Assembly (NCBI RefSeq): GCF_008312935.1
Contig: NZ_VSZO01000053.1
Location: 62,001-126,000 of the forward strand
Length of the DNA stretch: 64,000 nucleotides
Source of the DNA: Roseiconus lacunae
GTDB taxonomy: Bacteria; Planctomycetota; Planctomycetia; Pirellulales; Pirellulaceae
Direction of reading: 5' to 3'
Shown here: piece by piece, positions 45,488-55,518 of the stretch
Position numbering within the stretch: position 1 is the stretch's first letter
Layout: each line of letters starts with the position of its first letter
Made by a program: the position numbers and the translations under genes
Notes under the pieces: model-generated
What the model was told of the DNA's origin: nothing
Seen by the model: only the letters and a program-made list of their open reading frames with translations
The model's database searches: none

Positions 45488-45679
45488 TGCCTCTTCGAAA
45501 ACTGATGTCTGCCAAGTTGCGAGACAACGCTATAAGTTGAGTCTCGTTTCTGCATCGTGAACGACAAAGGACCAACGCTATCGCGTTCGGCTCAGTCGGA
45601 TCGGACACGTAATCAGTCGTATGGCGTTAACAACGGTAGTGTCCTGTTTGATTGTCAGTCGCATTTCTGTGACGTCGGC

Positions 45680-46645
45680 CTATACCGGCGCCGGTAGGTC
45701 TCGCTTGGCAAACGTCCAGGCGGCGAGGCCATAAAATGCTGCGCCGCCGATCAGCAATAGCAGTGGATATGCGAACGGCGGGAGGGTCGCGTCAGGCAGT
45801 TCTGCCAGTAGGCTCCAAGGCGTCCAGCGGCCTTCGTCAGCCGCCAATTGAACGAGTTTCTGCGGTTTATAGCAACTAAAGAACGACAGGTTTAGAAGCC
45901 ACTGCAGCGACTCAGCCGCTTTGCCGAGTCCGTAAATCACCGCCTGCAGCACATAGATTGCCATCACAATTCCGATCGTACGCCAACGATAGCGATCACG
46001 GCTACTTAGCCAAGACGACAGTCCGAGCAGGAAAAATCCGAACGCGAACAAATTGAATACGGCGGGAGCAAAGATTTCGCTATCGACTCGTTCGCTCAAC
46101 GGAAACGATTGCTTGGGAGGTTCACCGAGTTGCAAAGGAACCTCCCAGCCGAACAACGGTACTTCGACGACCGGTGGAGGTTGGGTTTCTTTCACGGTTG
46201 TCAACTGCACACCGATTGCCAGTCCACCCCAGACGCTTAGGCACAATAGGGCCAGCCCAACAATTGCGACGGTGGCATGCGACCACAACAACTGTGTCCG
46301 GCGGATGGGGTGCGATAGCAGCATCTCCATCGTCCCCCGACCGATTTCTCCGCTGACAACGTCACTGCCACGGGAGATGCACCAGATGACAACGCAGATG
46401 ATGATGATCGGCTCATCAAACGTCATCCCGACCCGGCCTTGGTAGGTAAACAGTGCGTCAAAGCTGATCGGTGCAAACTTTTCAAAGTCCCGGAACTGTT
46501 CCAGAATCGTTTGGAACTGGCCCATATCCAATAGGCTGACCACCCAAACACGCACCCAGGCGAACGCAAACATTGCCAACGCGAGCGATAGGAACAGCAA
46601 GCTCGCTTGCTTGATGTAAGTCCGGACCATTGTCGCGTCGATCAT
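45680..46645 (-). CDS. ABC-2 type transporter permease
   Basis: A 321-residue membrane protein with about six helices (LFLSLALAMFAFAWVRVWVV, IIICVVIWCISRGSD, TVAIVGLALLCLSVWGGLAI, VFNLFAFGFFLLGLSSWLS). GRGTMEMLLSHPIRRTQLLW is the typical ABC-2 permease loop that contacts the ATPase. Its start overlaps the stop of the ATP-binding gene (ATGA), so the two form a complete exporter. Substrate unknown. Confidence 0.85.
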   Translation of the reverse strand: MIDATMVRTYIKQASLLFLSLALAMFAFAWVRVWVVSLLDMGQFQTILEQFRDFEKFAPISFDALFTYQGRVGMTFDEPIIIICVVIWCISRGSDVVSGEIGRGTMEMLLSHPIRRTQLLWSHATVAIVGLALLCLSVWGGLAIGVQLTTVKETQPPPVVEVPLFGWEVPLQLGEPPKQSFPLSERVDSEIFAPAVFNLFAFGFFLLGLSSWLSSRDRYRWRTIGIVMAIYVLQAVIYGLGKAAESLQWLLNLSFFSCYKPQKLVQLAADEGRWTPWSLLAELPDATLPPFAYPLLLLIGGAAFYGLAAWTFAKRDLPAPV

Positions 46646-47790
46646 CGAGCGACCTCACGACAGTTTCCACGGTGATGTTCATCGTTCGAATCGGTCGCCA
46701 TTTCCGTACGGTCTTCGCGCGGATCCTCTTGCGTTTGATGATGCACCGAATCGTAGATTGCTCGCAGCCCTAATGGTTCGACGCGCAACCGCGAAAGATG
46801 AAGCGAATCGATCCATGACAACAGTGGGGCAAGATCTCCCGACGTGTCGATGCGAATAGCCTGGGGGCCGGCACCCGCTTCGTCTCGCAGGCATTCCAGC
46901 TTGACTTGATGATCGAATTGCGGCGGCACCTGATGCTTGACATCTGAAAATGAGGTTTCATCGGGGAGATCGCCCCAGACGCGATGCCGTTGAAACAATT
47001 CCGCCATGACCAACTCACGCGCCAATCGGCCTCGACGAAGGAAGACGACGCGATTACAGGTTTCTTCGATCTCGCTAAGCACGTGGGACGAGAAAATGAT
47101 GGTGCGGCCACGGCGTTGGGCATCGACGACAAAATTTAGAACCGTCGCGCGAACCGAGGGATCAAGATTGGCCGTCGGTTCGTCAAGAATTAATAACGGG
47201 GTTTGTGGAGCCAGGACGACCGCCAAGGCAAGTTTCTGTCGCATGCCGGTCGACATCATTCCGACATGACGCCGAGTATCCAATTCGAGGGCATCCGCGA
47301 TTTCCAGGCTTCGTTCTAAGTCACCCAGCGGATGCAAGTCGGCAAAAAAACGGAGTACACCTTTTCCACGCAAATGACGCGGCAGTCGGGCATCACCGGG
47401 CAAGTACGACACCCGCCGGCGGACTTCGACGGAATCGACTTCGGGATCGATCCCACAGACGTTTACTTCACCGGAAGTACGACGGAGGTAACCCAGCAAT
47501 GATCGAATCAGCGTGGTCTTTCCCGCGCCGTTCGGTCCCAGTAGACCAAAAATGTCACCCGGATGGACTTCCAGGCTACATTGATCAAGCGCCAGGAAAT
47601 CGCCGTAGTGTTTGGACAACCGGTGGCATCGTACGCCAGCCGATGGGGTGCCGGACGCAGAGGCACCGGAATCTTGGAGGACGGCGGCGGAGTTCAACGA
47701 TGTCGTTCGGGGTTGGATGGAATCGGCATGAGCGTTCGCGAATATCTTCGCCTCTTGCCGACAAGCAAGAAAGTCCACGTCTATTGTCAC
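46642..47790 (-). CDS. ABC transporter ATP-binding protein
   Basis: A 382-residue ATPase. The nucleotide-binding domain spans about 52-275: Walker A GLLGPNGAGKTT, the signature region in MMSTGMRQKLALAVVL, Walker B LLILDEPTANLD and H-loop SSHVLSE. The first 50 residues are a non-conserved extension, and GTG 47790 is uncertain. The last 100 residues form a C-terminal accessory domain. It pairs with the overlapping permease to form an ABC-2 exporter. Confidence 0.9.
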   Translation of the reverse strand: MTIDVDFLACRQEAKIFANAHADSIQPRTTSLNSAAVLQDSGASASGTPSAGVRCHRLSKHYGDFLALDQCSLEVHPGDIFGLLGPNGAGKTTLIRSLLGYLRRTSGEVNVCGIDPEVDSVEVRRRVSYLPGDARLPRHLRGKGVLRFFADLHPLGDLERSLEIADALELDTRRHVGMMSTGMRQKLALAVVLAPQTPLLILDEPTANLDPSVRATVLNFVVDAQRRGRTIIFSSHVLSEIEETCNRVVFLRRGRLARELVMAELFQRHRVWGDLPDETSFSDVKHQVPPQFDHQVKLECLRDEAGAGPQAIRIDTSGDLAPLLSWIDSLHLSRLRVEPLGLRAIYDSVHHQTQEDPREDRTEMATDSNDEHHRGNCREVAR

Positions 47791-48020
47791 CGAATGTCAA
47801 ACCGTAAAATCCCACCGAGTGTTCATCGAAAATCCCGACGTTCCTCCGGCTAGGACGAAATTTCTAGCGAACTATATGTCGAGAGATGCGACTTCAGAAG
47901 GGAACCGGAACAGAATCAATTGGTCAGCCCGACGCAGCTCGCTGACGCAGCTCTTTTCCGTCACTTTCGACCACGTTTTGTTTGATCCATAAGATAACTT
48001 TGAGAGAAGGCTGCCAATTA

Positions 48021-49211
48021 ATGCCTGAATTTGAACTACCACTAGGTTTCCGTTTCGGCGGCGTTGCATGCGGGATCAAGGCTAGCGGACGGCCCGACGT
48101 CTCTTTGATCGCGTGTGATCAAGCGGTCTCTGCGGCTGGCGTTTACACACAAAATCAGATTGTCGCTGCCCCGGTCGTACTGTCGCGCAGCCGAACTCCG
48201 TCGGCGTCAATTCGTGCGGTCGTGACCAATAGCGGTAACGCCAACGCTTGCACCGGTGGTCAAGGCGACCAGGACGCGGCCGAGATGTGTCGACTGGTTG
48301 CCGCGCAGGTCGGTTGCTCCGAAGAAGAAGTCTTGGTGATGAGCACCGGGATTATTGGAAGACATCTTCCGATGGAGCGCGTTGAAGCCGGAATCGCATC
48401 GGCTGCCGAAAAACTGGGCGACTCCGTCGATCATTTCAGCGCCGCAGCGGCGGCAATTCTGACGACTGACAAATCCCCAAAGACGGCACATCGAACTGTC
48501 GAATTGGACGGACAACAGGTTCGAATTTCTGCGATGGCCAAGGGGGCCGGCATGATCGCCCCGAATATGGCCACGATGCTGGGGGTGGTGATGACCGATG
48601 CCGCGATCGCCCCGCAGCAACTTCAGGCGTTGTTGAGTTCTGCCGCCGACGTGAGCTTCAACCGGGTCAGTGTCGACGGTCACACCAGTACCAATGACAC
48701 GGTACTGGCATTGGCGAGCGGAAAAAGCGGAATCGAAATCACGCCCGAACGCGCCGAAGTATTCCGTGAAACGCTAACAGAAGTCTGCGTCGAACTCGCC
48801 CGGGAACTGGTCGCCGACGGGGAGGGGGCGCAACACGTAATGAAAATCCACGTCGGCGGTGCCGGCAGTGATCACGACGCAGACGGCATCGCCCGAGCGA
48901 TCGGAGAAAGCCCGCTTGTAAAAACCGCGATCACTGGCGGTGATCCCAACTGGGGGCGGATTGTCTCGGCTGCCGGCTATGCGGGTTTCCAAATCACGCC
49001 GGCCCAGACAACGCTTCGGATCTGCGGGACGAAAATCTTTGAAAACGGAACGCCGATCGCTTACGACGCCGCTTCGCTGAGTCAAACGATGAAGGCGACG
49101 CCGGAAATCGACATCGAACTGATTGTCGGCAGTGGTTCGGGTGAAGCGACGCGATGGGCCAGTGATTTGACCTGCGAGTACGTTCGCTTCAACAGCGAAT
49201 ACACGACCTAG
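48021..49211 (+). CDS. argJ: Bifunctional ornithine/glutamate N-acetyltransferase (ArgJ)
   Basis: A 396-residue ArgJ. It transfers the acetyl group of N-acetylornithine to glutamate (and may also use acetyl-CoA) in arginine biosynthesis. Typical parts are visible: GIKASGRPDVSLIACDQAVSAAGVYT, VTNSGNANACTG, and the self-cleavage site in GAGMIAPNMATMLGVVMTDA, where the Thr of ATML becomes the nucleophile. ATG 48021 is chosen (GAGAAGG upstream); the frame opens at 47982. No other arg genes adjoin. Confidence 0.95.
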   Translation: MPEFELPLGFRFGGVACGIKASGRPDVSLIACDQAVSAAGVYTQNQIVAAPVVLSRSRTPSASIRAVVTNSGNANACTGGQGDQDAAEMCRLVAAQVGCSEEEVLVMSTGIIGRHLPMERVEAGIASAAEKLGDSVDHFSAAAAAILTTDKSPKTAHRTVELDGQQVRISAMAKGAGMIAPNMATMLGVVMTDAAIAPQQLQALLSSAADVSFNRVSVDGHTSTNDTVLALASGKSGIEITPERAEVFRETLTEVCVELARELVADGEGAQHVMKIHVGGAGSDHDADGIARAIGESPLVKTAITGGDPNWGRIVSAAGYAGFQITPAQTTLRICGTKIFENGTPIAYDAASLSQTMKATPEIDIELIVGSGSGEATRWASDLTCEYVRFNSEYTT

Positions 49212-49274
49212 TCCGTTCGCACCGTGATCACGTATGAGTTCAGACTTAATGCCTAGTTCATCCGTTCGCGGTGG

Positions 49275-50105
49275 CTATTGAGGTGGATAAACGAAATTGG
49301 TGAACGTCGCTGACTTTGCATGCGGTGGACGTCGCCAGATCGCTTCCCAGTACGGTTGGTCATCCATCTGGACCTTCAAGGCGTATGCGGTCATCGGCGC
49401 AAGAGCGACGAACCAAGCGGCTTCACCGCTGGTTTGTTTGCGAGCTTCGATCATCACAAACAGTTCCGGATCGGTCCCGTGCGAATAGACGAATAAGGCG
49501 CCGTCAATCACTCCCGGACTGGAATAGCGTGCCAGTGGAGTCGACATCAGCCGAAGCCGGTTTTCGGTCTCGCCTTCGAAGTCGTCGTCGACGGTAAAGC
49601 GTTGAGTGATGCGACGCATTTGGATCAACCGAGCCCCTGGGGATGATCGCGGGGCATCGATGCCATCGACTGATTTGAATTCCACCCCCGCCTGCTTCGG
49701 AGACCAGACGATTCGGCCTTGGTGCTTGAATGTCATCGGTTGATCGGCGAGCGACTGGAATTCGTGTAGCCATTTCCGTTCGGTTTTCGGAATCAAGAAG
49801 ATCTGTGCTGCCGCCACGGGACGACCATTAGCATCTTCCCAGAAAAACAAACCGCCGTCATTGACGCCGCTGACCGGGTTGGTCCAACGCAATGCTGGGC
49901 TGCTGACAAAACGGATCGGTTTCCCGTCGGCGTCGCTCACCCGGTAGCTCTGCCCCGATTCCTGCATGTACTTGAGTCGCCGTGCGGCGCTTTCGTTCAT
50001 TGAAGGGCTTTCGTCCGTCGTTAGCGGTTCGGCAGCGGAGACGCTCTCGTAACCCACTGCCATCATCAACAACAACATGGCAGCGTTCAAATACGATCGG
50101 TTCAT
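49275..50105 (-). CDS. Exported hypothetical protein
   Basis: A 276-residue protein starting at ATG 50105 with signal peptide NAAMLLLMMAVGYESVSAAE. The mature part is beta-rich and contains Trp-rich loops (ALRWTNPVSGVNDGGLFFWED, YWEAIWRRPP). No cofactor motif. Similar secreted proteins are widespread in planctomycetes, with no known function. Divergent from the isochorismatase-ThuA gene. Confidence 0.7.
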   Translation of the reverse strand: MNRSYLNAAMLLLMMAVGYESVSAAEPLTTDESPSMNESAARRLKYMQESGQSYRVSDADGKPIRFVSSPALRWTNPVSGVNDGGLFFWEDANGRPVAAAQIFLIPKTERKWLHEFQSLADQPMTFKHQGRIVWSPKQAGVEFKSVDGIDAPRSSPGARLIQMRRITQRFTVDDDFEGETENRLRLMSTPLARYSSPGVIDGALFVYSHGTDPELFVMIEARKQTSGEAAWFVALAPMTAYALKVQMDDQPYWEAIWRRPPHAKSATFTNFVYPPQ

Positions 50106-50348
50106 TAGCTTTTCCTCGAAGATAAAGATAGTCATCTTGTCTAATTTGATCTCGCCTGATGCCCCTGTCAAGAAATGTGTTTCTTATCAGATTCTTCATG
50201 GCGGCAAGAGCGAATCGAACGCCGGGACGGAATCGTATGCGAACGGTGATCACGGATTAGTCGTTTGTTAAACTATTCAATTGATTCCGAGTTGCCCGCC
50301 TTGTTTTTTCCCACCGCCTTGCCTCTTCCTACCACCCGGCTCGTTCCA

Positions 50349-51980
50349 ATGATAACGATCAAGTTAAGAGTGTTCTTCATCGCAAGCGTTGTGCTGCTTG
50401 GCATCACCGGATCGCGTAAGACTTGGGCACAACCCTCGACCACGTCAATCAAATCGGTGTTGAACGTTCAGCTTCGGTCGCAACGCTTACAGGATTCCCA
50501 GCCGATTTATCGTCCCGTCATTGATTCACAGTCTTGGCAGGCGAACAAGACTGCCGTGATTGTGTGTGATATGTGGGATTCACATCATTGCTATCGCGCC
50601 GTCAAGCGAGCGACAGAGTTGGCCCCGCGAATGAATGCATTTTTGGATACGGTCCGCGAGCAAGGCGTGACGATCATTCATGCTCCCAGTAGTTGCATGT
50701 CGGCCTATCAGGATCATCCGGCGAGAAAGCGGGCGGCAGAAATCTCCAAAGCAGTGCCGCTTCCAGCGGGTATCAACCAATGGTGCTATACGATCGACCG
50801 AGAAGCCGACGAAGATTATCCGATCGACCAAAGTGATGGTGGCGAAGACGACACGCCTGAGGAGCATGAGGCGTGGCGACAACAGTTGATTCGACAAGGT
50901 CGAAATCCGCGATCACCTTGGAAGAAACAGATGGACGCGCTCACGATCGATGCGTCTTGCGATTTCATCAGCGATCGAGGCGATGAAATTTGGAGTCTGT
51001 TAAAACAGCGTTCGATCGACAACGTAATGTTGGTCGGCGTTCACACCAACATGTGTGTCCTTGGTCGACCGTTTGGTCTGCGTCAACTTGCCAAGAACCA
51101 TGTCAATGTTGCCTTGGTCCGTGACTTGACCGACACGATGTACAATCCGGCCGCAAAGCCATTTGTCAATCACTTCACCGGAACCGATTTAGTCATCGAT
51201 TACATCGAGAGAACGGTCTGCCCGACAATTTCGAGCGAGCAGATTCTTGGTGGTTCGGCGTTTCGGTTTTCGTCCGATACCCGACCAACGATTGTCATGA
51301 TGATTGGCGAGTCGGAATATGCGACCGCTGAAACGCTGCCACGGTACGCACTCGAAAACCTTGGGAAGACATTCCGTGTTCGCTATGTCTTAGAACACCA
51401 TGACCGGGACAATCATTTCGTTGGACTCGATGGTCTCGATGAAGCTGATTTATTGGTCGTCAGCGTTCGTCGCAAGCCACTGCCGGGTGAGCAGCTGCAA
51501 CGCGTTCGCGATTATATTTCTGCCGGAAAATCCGTGCTCGGTATTCGTACCGCAAGTCATGCGTTTTGCCTACGGAATTCCGCGCCGCCGGAGGGGCTCG
51601 TCGATTGGCCGGAGTTCGATCGTGAGGTCTTCGGTGGTAACTACACCAATCACCATCCGAACACGCTTTCATCGAAGGTGTTTCCGGCTGCCCCGCTTCC
51701 ACAGCAGTCTCCCCTGGCGAGAGGGATTGAAATTCGCCCCTTTCGGCAAGGTGGATCTCTGTACAAAGTGCGTCCGCTAGTCAGCACGGCGACGGTCTTA
51801 GCCATCGGCCGTGCAGAGGGTGTGGGCGACGAACCGGTCGCTTGGGCGTACACCCGAGTTGACGGCGGGCAGTCGTTTTACACGTCGCTCGGTCATCGCC
51901 AAGATTTTCGGACAGACGAGTTTATCGAACTACTCGATCAGGTCATCAAAACGTACAGCGGTGTAGGAAACACCCACTGA
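50349..51980 (+). CDS. Isochorismatase-like hydrolase fused to ThuA-like domain
   Basis: A 543-residue exported fusion starting at ATG 50349 (signal LRVFFIASVVLLGITGSRKTWAQ). Residues about 60-300 are an isochorismatase-like cysteine hydrolase with an apparently complete triad: Asp in AVIVCDMWDSHHC, Lys in SPWKKQMDAL, Cys in GVHTNMCVLGRPFG. Residues about 310-540 are a ThuA-like domain (IVMMIGESEYATAETLP, LLVVSVRRKPL, GKSVLGIRTASHAFC, VAWAYTRVDGGQSFYTSLGH). ThuA domains occur in planctomycete sugar-catabolic proteins, so a carbohydrate-related hydrolase is likely; substrate unknown. Confidence 0.85.
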   Translation: MITIKLRVFFIASVVLLGITGSRKTWAQPSTTSIKSVLNVQLRSQRLQDSQPIYRPVIDSQSWQANKTAVIVCDMWDSHHCYRAVKRATELAPRMNAFLDTVREQGVTIIHAPSSCMSAYQDHPARKRAAEISKAVPLPAGINQWCYTIDREADEDYPIDQSDGGEDDTPEEHEAWRQQLIRQGRNPRSPWKKQMDALTIDASCDFISDRGDEIWSLLKQRSIDNVMLVGVHTNMCVLGRPFGLRQLAKNHVNVALVRDLTDTMYNPAAKPFVNHFTGTDLVIDYIERTVCPTISSEQILGGSAFRFSSDTRPTIVMMIGESEYATAETLPRYALENLGKTFRVRYVLEHHDRDNHFVGLDGLDEADLLVVSVRRKPLPGEQLQRVRDYISAGKSVLGIRTASHAFCLRNSAPPEGLVDWPEFDREVFGGNYTNHHPNTLSSKVFPAAPLPQQSPLARGIEIRPFRQGGSLYKVRPLVSTATVLAIGRAEGVGDEPVAWAYTRVDGGQSFYTSLGHRQDFRTDEFIELLDQVIKTYSGVGNTH

Positions 51981-52312
51981 ATGCCGAACGTTTGTTGACG
52001 ACGTTGCCATCCTAAAGGTAGCCTTAAGCGTTGCGAGTGTGAAAATGAGTTCATGCTTCTGACAAAACCCTTCAAGTGTGTGACGAACTCGCCCCGGAAG
52101 GGAGGTTTCTTGAATTCGGCAAGGAATCGCTCAATACCGGCCCCGCCTACCCTCAGGCAGAATCGCCTGATTCTCGGACGTCCTCCCACTTCCAAAAACA
52201 ATTCGTCACGCGGCGTCATCCATGTGGTGCCGTTGAATCCGTATTTGTAACCAACCCTTGAAAATTCGCGTCACGTTTGACGGGCGCGATACTGTGTTGC
52301 GGAAACCCCTCG
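51981..52312. other. 332-bp intergenic region
   Basis: Nothing supportable. It separates two plus-strand genes and presumably contains the LuxR-type gene's promoter. Short frames on both strands have no family resemblance. Confidence 0.4.
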
Positions 52313-53107
52313 ATGCTAAACCAACCTTCCGGCAATGACCCTTCCGGTAATGCCCCCAACGGCAATGATGCTGTCACTCCCACCAGTCCGCAACCGGATC
52401 CGAAGTTCCCAACTTCCAGTTCCAGCCTCGTAGATTTTGTTCAAACCACCGAACGCATTTCGACGACGATCGCCGCGGCACTTGAACGCGGGGAACCGCT
52501 TGAGCCGATCATTGATCGTGAAAATGATTCAATCTATCTGAAATCGGCCGACCAGCGATTACTTTGCTCCAATCAAGTCTATCGACGTATTTTTACACCC
52601 GACGAATTGCCCGTCGGTCGATTCGGTTCTTCGTTTTTGCACAAGACGATCATCCCGATCAGCGAAATTTCCGACAAGCTGATTCTGGAAGGCTGCATGG
52701 ACGCGATCTTTGACCACTACGGTCGCGATTCCGAGGGCCAGTTGTCGCTGTTTCGAACCGCCAAAAAGTCTTTGATCGGCGTCGGGCAAGGATCGTTTGC
52801 GATCTTAGGCATCACTCGCGTCGAAAAAACATTGGTCGACGCCAACAACGAAATCGCTAAGGGAGCGTTCCTCGCCGAACAATGGCGTCGTTTCAACGAG
52901 CTTCCCGAACTCGATCGTCAGATTGCGATCTCGCTCGCCCGCGGTATGTCGGCGATGGAAATTGCCCAAGAACGCGAAGTGTCCAAGCGAACAATCGAAA
53001 ATCATCGCAATAGTATTCTCAGCGAGCTCGATCTTGGGTCACCACTCGAGATGATCAAGCTATTGGTTCGATTGCAAGAAAAAGGGTTTGGCGATTTCGG
53101 CGTGTAA
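52313..53107 (+). CDS. PAS-like/LuxR-type transcription regulator
   Basis: A 264-residue protein starting at ATG 52313. After an Asn/Pro-rich 35-residue start, residues about 50-185 form a PAS-like sensor (YLKSADQRLLCSNQVYRRIFT, GVGQGSFAILGITRVEKTLVD). A LuxR/GerE helix-turn-helix sits at about 205-262 (LDRQIAISLARGMSAMEIAQEREVSKRTIENHRNSI). The ligand or cofactor is unknown. Probably a one-component regulator. Confidence 0.82.
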   Translation: MLNQPSGNDPSGNAPNGNDAVTPTSPQPDPKFPTSSSSLVDFVQTTERISTTIAAALERGEPLEPIIDRENDSIYLKSADQRLLCSNQVYRRIFTPDELPVGRFGSSFLHKTIIPISEISDKLILEGCMDAIFDHYGRDSEGQLSLFRTAKKSLIGVGQGSFAILGITRVEKTLVDANNEIAKGAFLAEQWRRFNELPELDRQIAISLARGMSAMEIAQEREVSKRTIENHRNSILSELDLGSPLEMIKLLVRLQEKGFGDFGV

Positions 53108-53482
53108 ACGCTACGTTTCGTGTTCGCTGGTCCCTTCTGGACAGCCAACGAATGGGAAAAGCCACCGCGGATTTCGAGAGCGGCTTGACCGCCCTCTGTA
53201 CGGGCAGTAGGGGAAGCGAAGAAGCTTGACCGAGCGATCGGGAAGAATCTGGAGACGCTTGGAGATGGTGAGTCCGTCTGAACGCGAAGACGCATAGGAA
53301 GGCCGCACGAACAAAATCTTTGCGTCCTCGTGTCTTCGCATCACTGCATTAGCGCGAAGCAACTGGGATAGCAGTCCTTGTTGAGAAGACTTCACGCCTG
53401 GCGAACCACATCGTCGTCTCCGGTTTCCGGTCACTGAGAACGTGTGTCGGGGGAGAGGTTCCCGTCCGGATGACGTTAGCGA
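53108..53482. other. Convergent 375-bp gap
   Basis: The LuxR-type gene (plus) and the DUF4430 lipoprotein gene (minus) both end here. No gene, strong hairpin or repeat found by eye. Confidence 0.4.
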
Positions 53483-53908
53483 TTATTCGAATCCACCGTA
53501 ACTCCAGCGAATCTTGGTGGGCGGATGCAGCTTTAGCTGGCCGATTCCTTGGCTGGCAAATTCGTCGTCGATGGTAAACGTCCACCCTTCGCCGCTGGTT
53601 GTACCAAGGTCGCCGATCGATTCGACAAACGCAGTCGTCCCACTGCCACGGAATTTGATCTCGGCAGACTCGACGCGTTTCATGACGCTTTCGAGTGTTT
53701 CACCGTCAGCGACGTCGCTGATTGTCTCTGTCGTCTCCTCGCCCGTTCCACGGTCGATCACAATCGTCACCGGGCCCGTAGCATTCGCTTCGGCCACGCC
53801 CGGGTTCACAGTTGAACCCGTATCGGGGTCGGTTTGGGGGGCTCCGCAGCCGCTGACCCATGTGACGGTCAAATACAGTCCGATTAAATACAGTCCGTTC
53901 TTCATCAT
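53483..53908 (-). CDS. DUF4430-type lipoprotein
   Basis: A 141-residue protein starting at ATG 53908. It has a lipoprotein signal: LIGLYLTVTWVSGC with Cys as the lipid-attachment residue. The mature part resembles the DUF4430/transcobalamin-like fold (VTIVIDRGTGEETTETISDVADGETLESVMKRV, GEGWTFTIDDEFASQGIGQLKLHPPTKIRWSYG). Its ATG overlaps the stop of the zinc-ribbon gene (TGATG), so the two are co-translated. A role in small-molecule binding at the envelope is possible. Confidence 0.78.
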   Translation of the reverse strand: MMKNGLYLIGLYLTVTWVSGCGAPQTDPDTGSTVNPGVAEANATGPVTIVIDRGTGEETTETISDVADGETLESVMKRVESAEIKFRGSGTTAFVESIGDLGTTSGEGWTFTIDDEFASQGIGQLKLHPPTKIRWSYGGFE

Positions 53909-54267
53909 CAGTTGTGGCTTGAATCTCCGGCGGCCGACCCGAGTCGAGTCAAATAATCTGGCAAATGACCGACGTAGCAATTGCAATGCTTGCAGACACT
54001 GGCATTCTTGGAAATCGCGATTCCGCAGCGTGTGCACGGTCGCAGCGCAGGTTCGGTCGCCGACGGTGCCTGCGGAACCGTGGGGCCGTCGCCCAGTAGG
54101 CGTACGACCGCCGTGTCGGTCACCGTTTCGCGGACTTGGTATCCAAAGACAAACTTTTCTTTGCAGCGAGGACAACGAACGGTTTTCCCAATCAGCTCGC
54201 TTCCGCCACGAACCTTGTGTCCGCCGGGGCACTTGCAGGTGACGCGTTCGGAATTCGTTTCATTCAT
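53908..54267 (-). CDS. Zinc-ribbon protein
   Basis: A 119-residue protein starting at ATG 54267. It carries two zinc-ribbon-like Cys clusters: VTCKCPGGHKVRG...TVRCPRCKEKF near the start, then CTRCGIAISKNASVCKHCNC near the end. The middle is Pro/Thr-rich. Coupled to the DUF4430 lipoprotein. Probably a structural or regulatory zinc-binding protein; no catalytic motif. Confidence 0.72.
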   Translation of the reverse strand: MNETNSERVTCKCPGGHKVRGGSELIGKTVRCPRCKEKFVFGYQVRETVTDTAVVRLLGDGPTVPQAPSATEPALRPCTRCGIAISKNASVCKHCNCYVGHLPDYLTRLGSAAGDSSHN

Positions 54268-54545
54268 AGTTCTTTCCCCGTTTAAATGTTGGTTGGGCAT
54301 CCATTCGCCGTTGTTTCAACCCCATCAATCCTGGCCAGTTTCGCGCCAAATTGGGGCGCGTCGAATGGACCTCAATACATCTCGGATGATGGGGGGGCGA
54401 GCACGCGGAATTGCTGCGTTTTTCGTGCGTCGGGCACGCCGGTTTGCTTCACATCGCTCCCTTGCTGTATAGAGTTTTTACGGTCAGTGACCAGAGTCTT
54501 ATTAGAAGTGCTACATTGAAGGTAAAGTACCGTCCCTTGGAATCG

Positions 54546-55511
54546 ATGAAGTGTGCGATGCCTTCCCAAAAACTGATTTCCCTAACCGCATCAGGCGCCG
54601 CAATATTTACGTTGGCGTACGTGTTCTGTTTGACGGTAGCGGCGGATGATCGGCGGGCCCCCGCACCGAAATTTGATGCCGGATCGACCCGCGGAATTTT
54701 TTTCGAATCCGTTTCCGATGCCATCAGCGGTCAACGGCCTAGCCTTCAGTCACTGCGTCAGACGAAGACCCCGGCGGCAGCGGTCGCGGCGGGGTCCACG
54801 GGCGCCACACAGGCAAAAGCTGGTCCCTGGGACAACCTGATTTCGGCGACCTCGATCGAAGACGAGGTCAAACGGATGAAGCTGCACTACGATTCTGTCG
54901 TCACCACACCGGGGCCGTTCAAGAGCGGCGGGTATGAGGACGCCCGGCTCGACCTGATGGTAATGAGCAGCATGTTCGCGATCATCACCGAATACGAAGG
55001 CGATGTCCGCTGGAAAGACGATGCCGCCGCGGCACGCGACCTACTTGGCCGAACGGCGTTCAATTGCAACGCCGGTACGACTCAAGTTTTCAACGAGGCT
55101 CGGGCGCGAAAAGATGACCTGCAAGACCTGATTAGCGGGGGCGGACTGCGAGGCCGAAAAGCTGAAGATGGAAACGATTGGGCATCCATCGCCGACCGCG
55201 CGCCGTTGATGCAGTACGCCGAGGCGTTGAACGATCAACTTCGCGAAGCGACCGGTGATCAAGCAATGGTCGAGAGTGAACCCGGTGACGTGCGGCGGCC
55301 CGCCGAACTGCTCGCCGTCCTCGGCCGCATCCTGGTCCAGGAAGGGATGGACGAAGCAGACGACGAGGACTACCGGAATTACAGCAAGGCGATGTCCGAT
55401 GCGGCCACGGAAGTCACTCGCGGCCTGGAGTTGAAGGACTACGGCATGATCAGCAAGGGGGTTGGAAACATCATGCAGTCCTGCGACGCCTGTCACGCCG
55501 ACTATCGATAA
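54546..55511 (+). CDS. Cytochrome c'-like (class II) exported protein
   Basis: A 321-residue protein starting at ATG 54546 with an N-terminal hydrophobic signal (LISLTASGAAIFTLAYVFCLTVAADD). The C-terminal end carries a single haem site, CDACH, within MQSCDACHADYR. The haem near the C-terminus after a helical bundle is the class II (c'-like) arrangement. The middle is long for the family. Likely an electron carrier or gas-binding protein in the periplasm. Confidence 0.7.
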   Translation: MKCAMPSQKLISLTASGAAIFTLAYVFCLTVAADDRRAPAPKFDAGSTRGIFFESVSDAISGQRPSLQSLRQTKTPAAAVAAGSTGATQAKAGPWDNLISATSIEDEVKRMKLHYDSVVTTPGPFKSGGYEDARLDLMVMSSMFAIITEYEGDVRWKDDAAAARDLLGRTAFNCNAGTTQVFNEARARKDDLQDLISGGGLRGRKAEDGNDWASIADRAPLMQYAEALNDQLREATGDQAMVESEPGDVRRPAELLAVLGRILVQEGMDEADDEDYRNYSKAMSDAATEVTRGLELKDYGMISKGVGNIMQSCDACHADYR

Positions 55512-55518
55512 AAATCGA

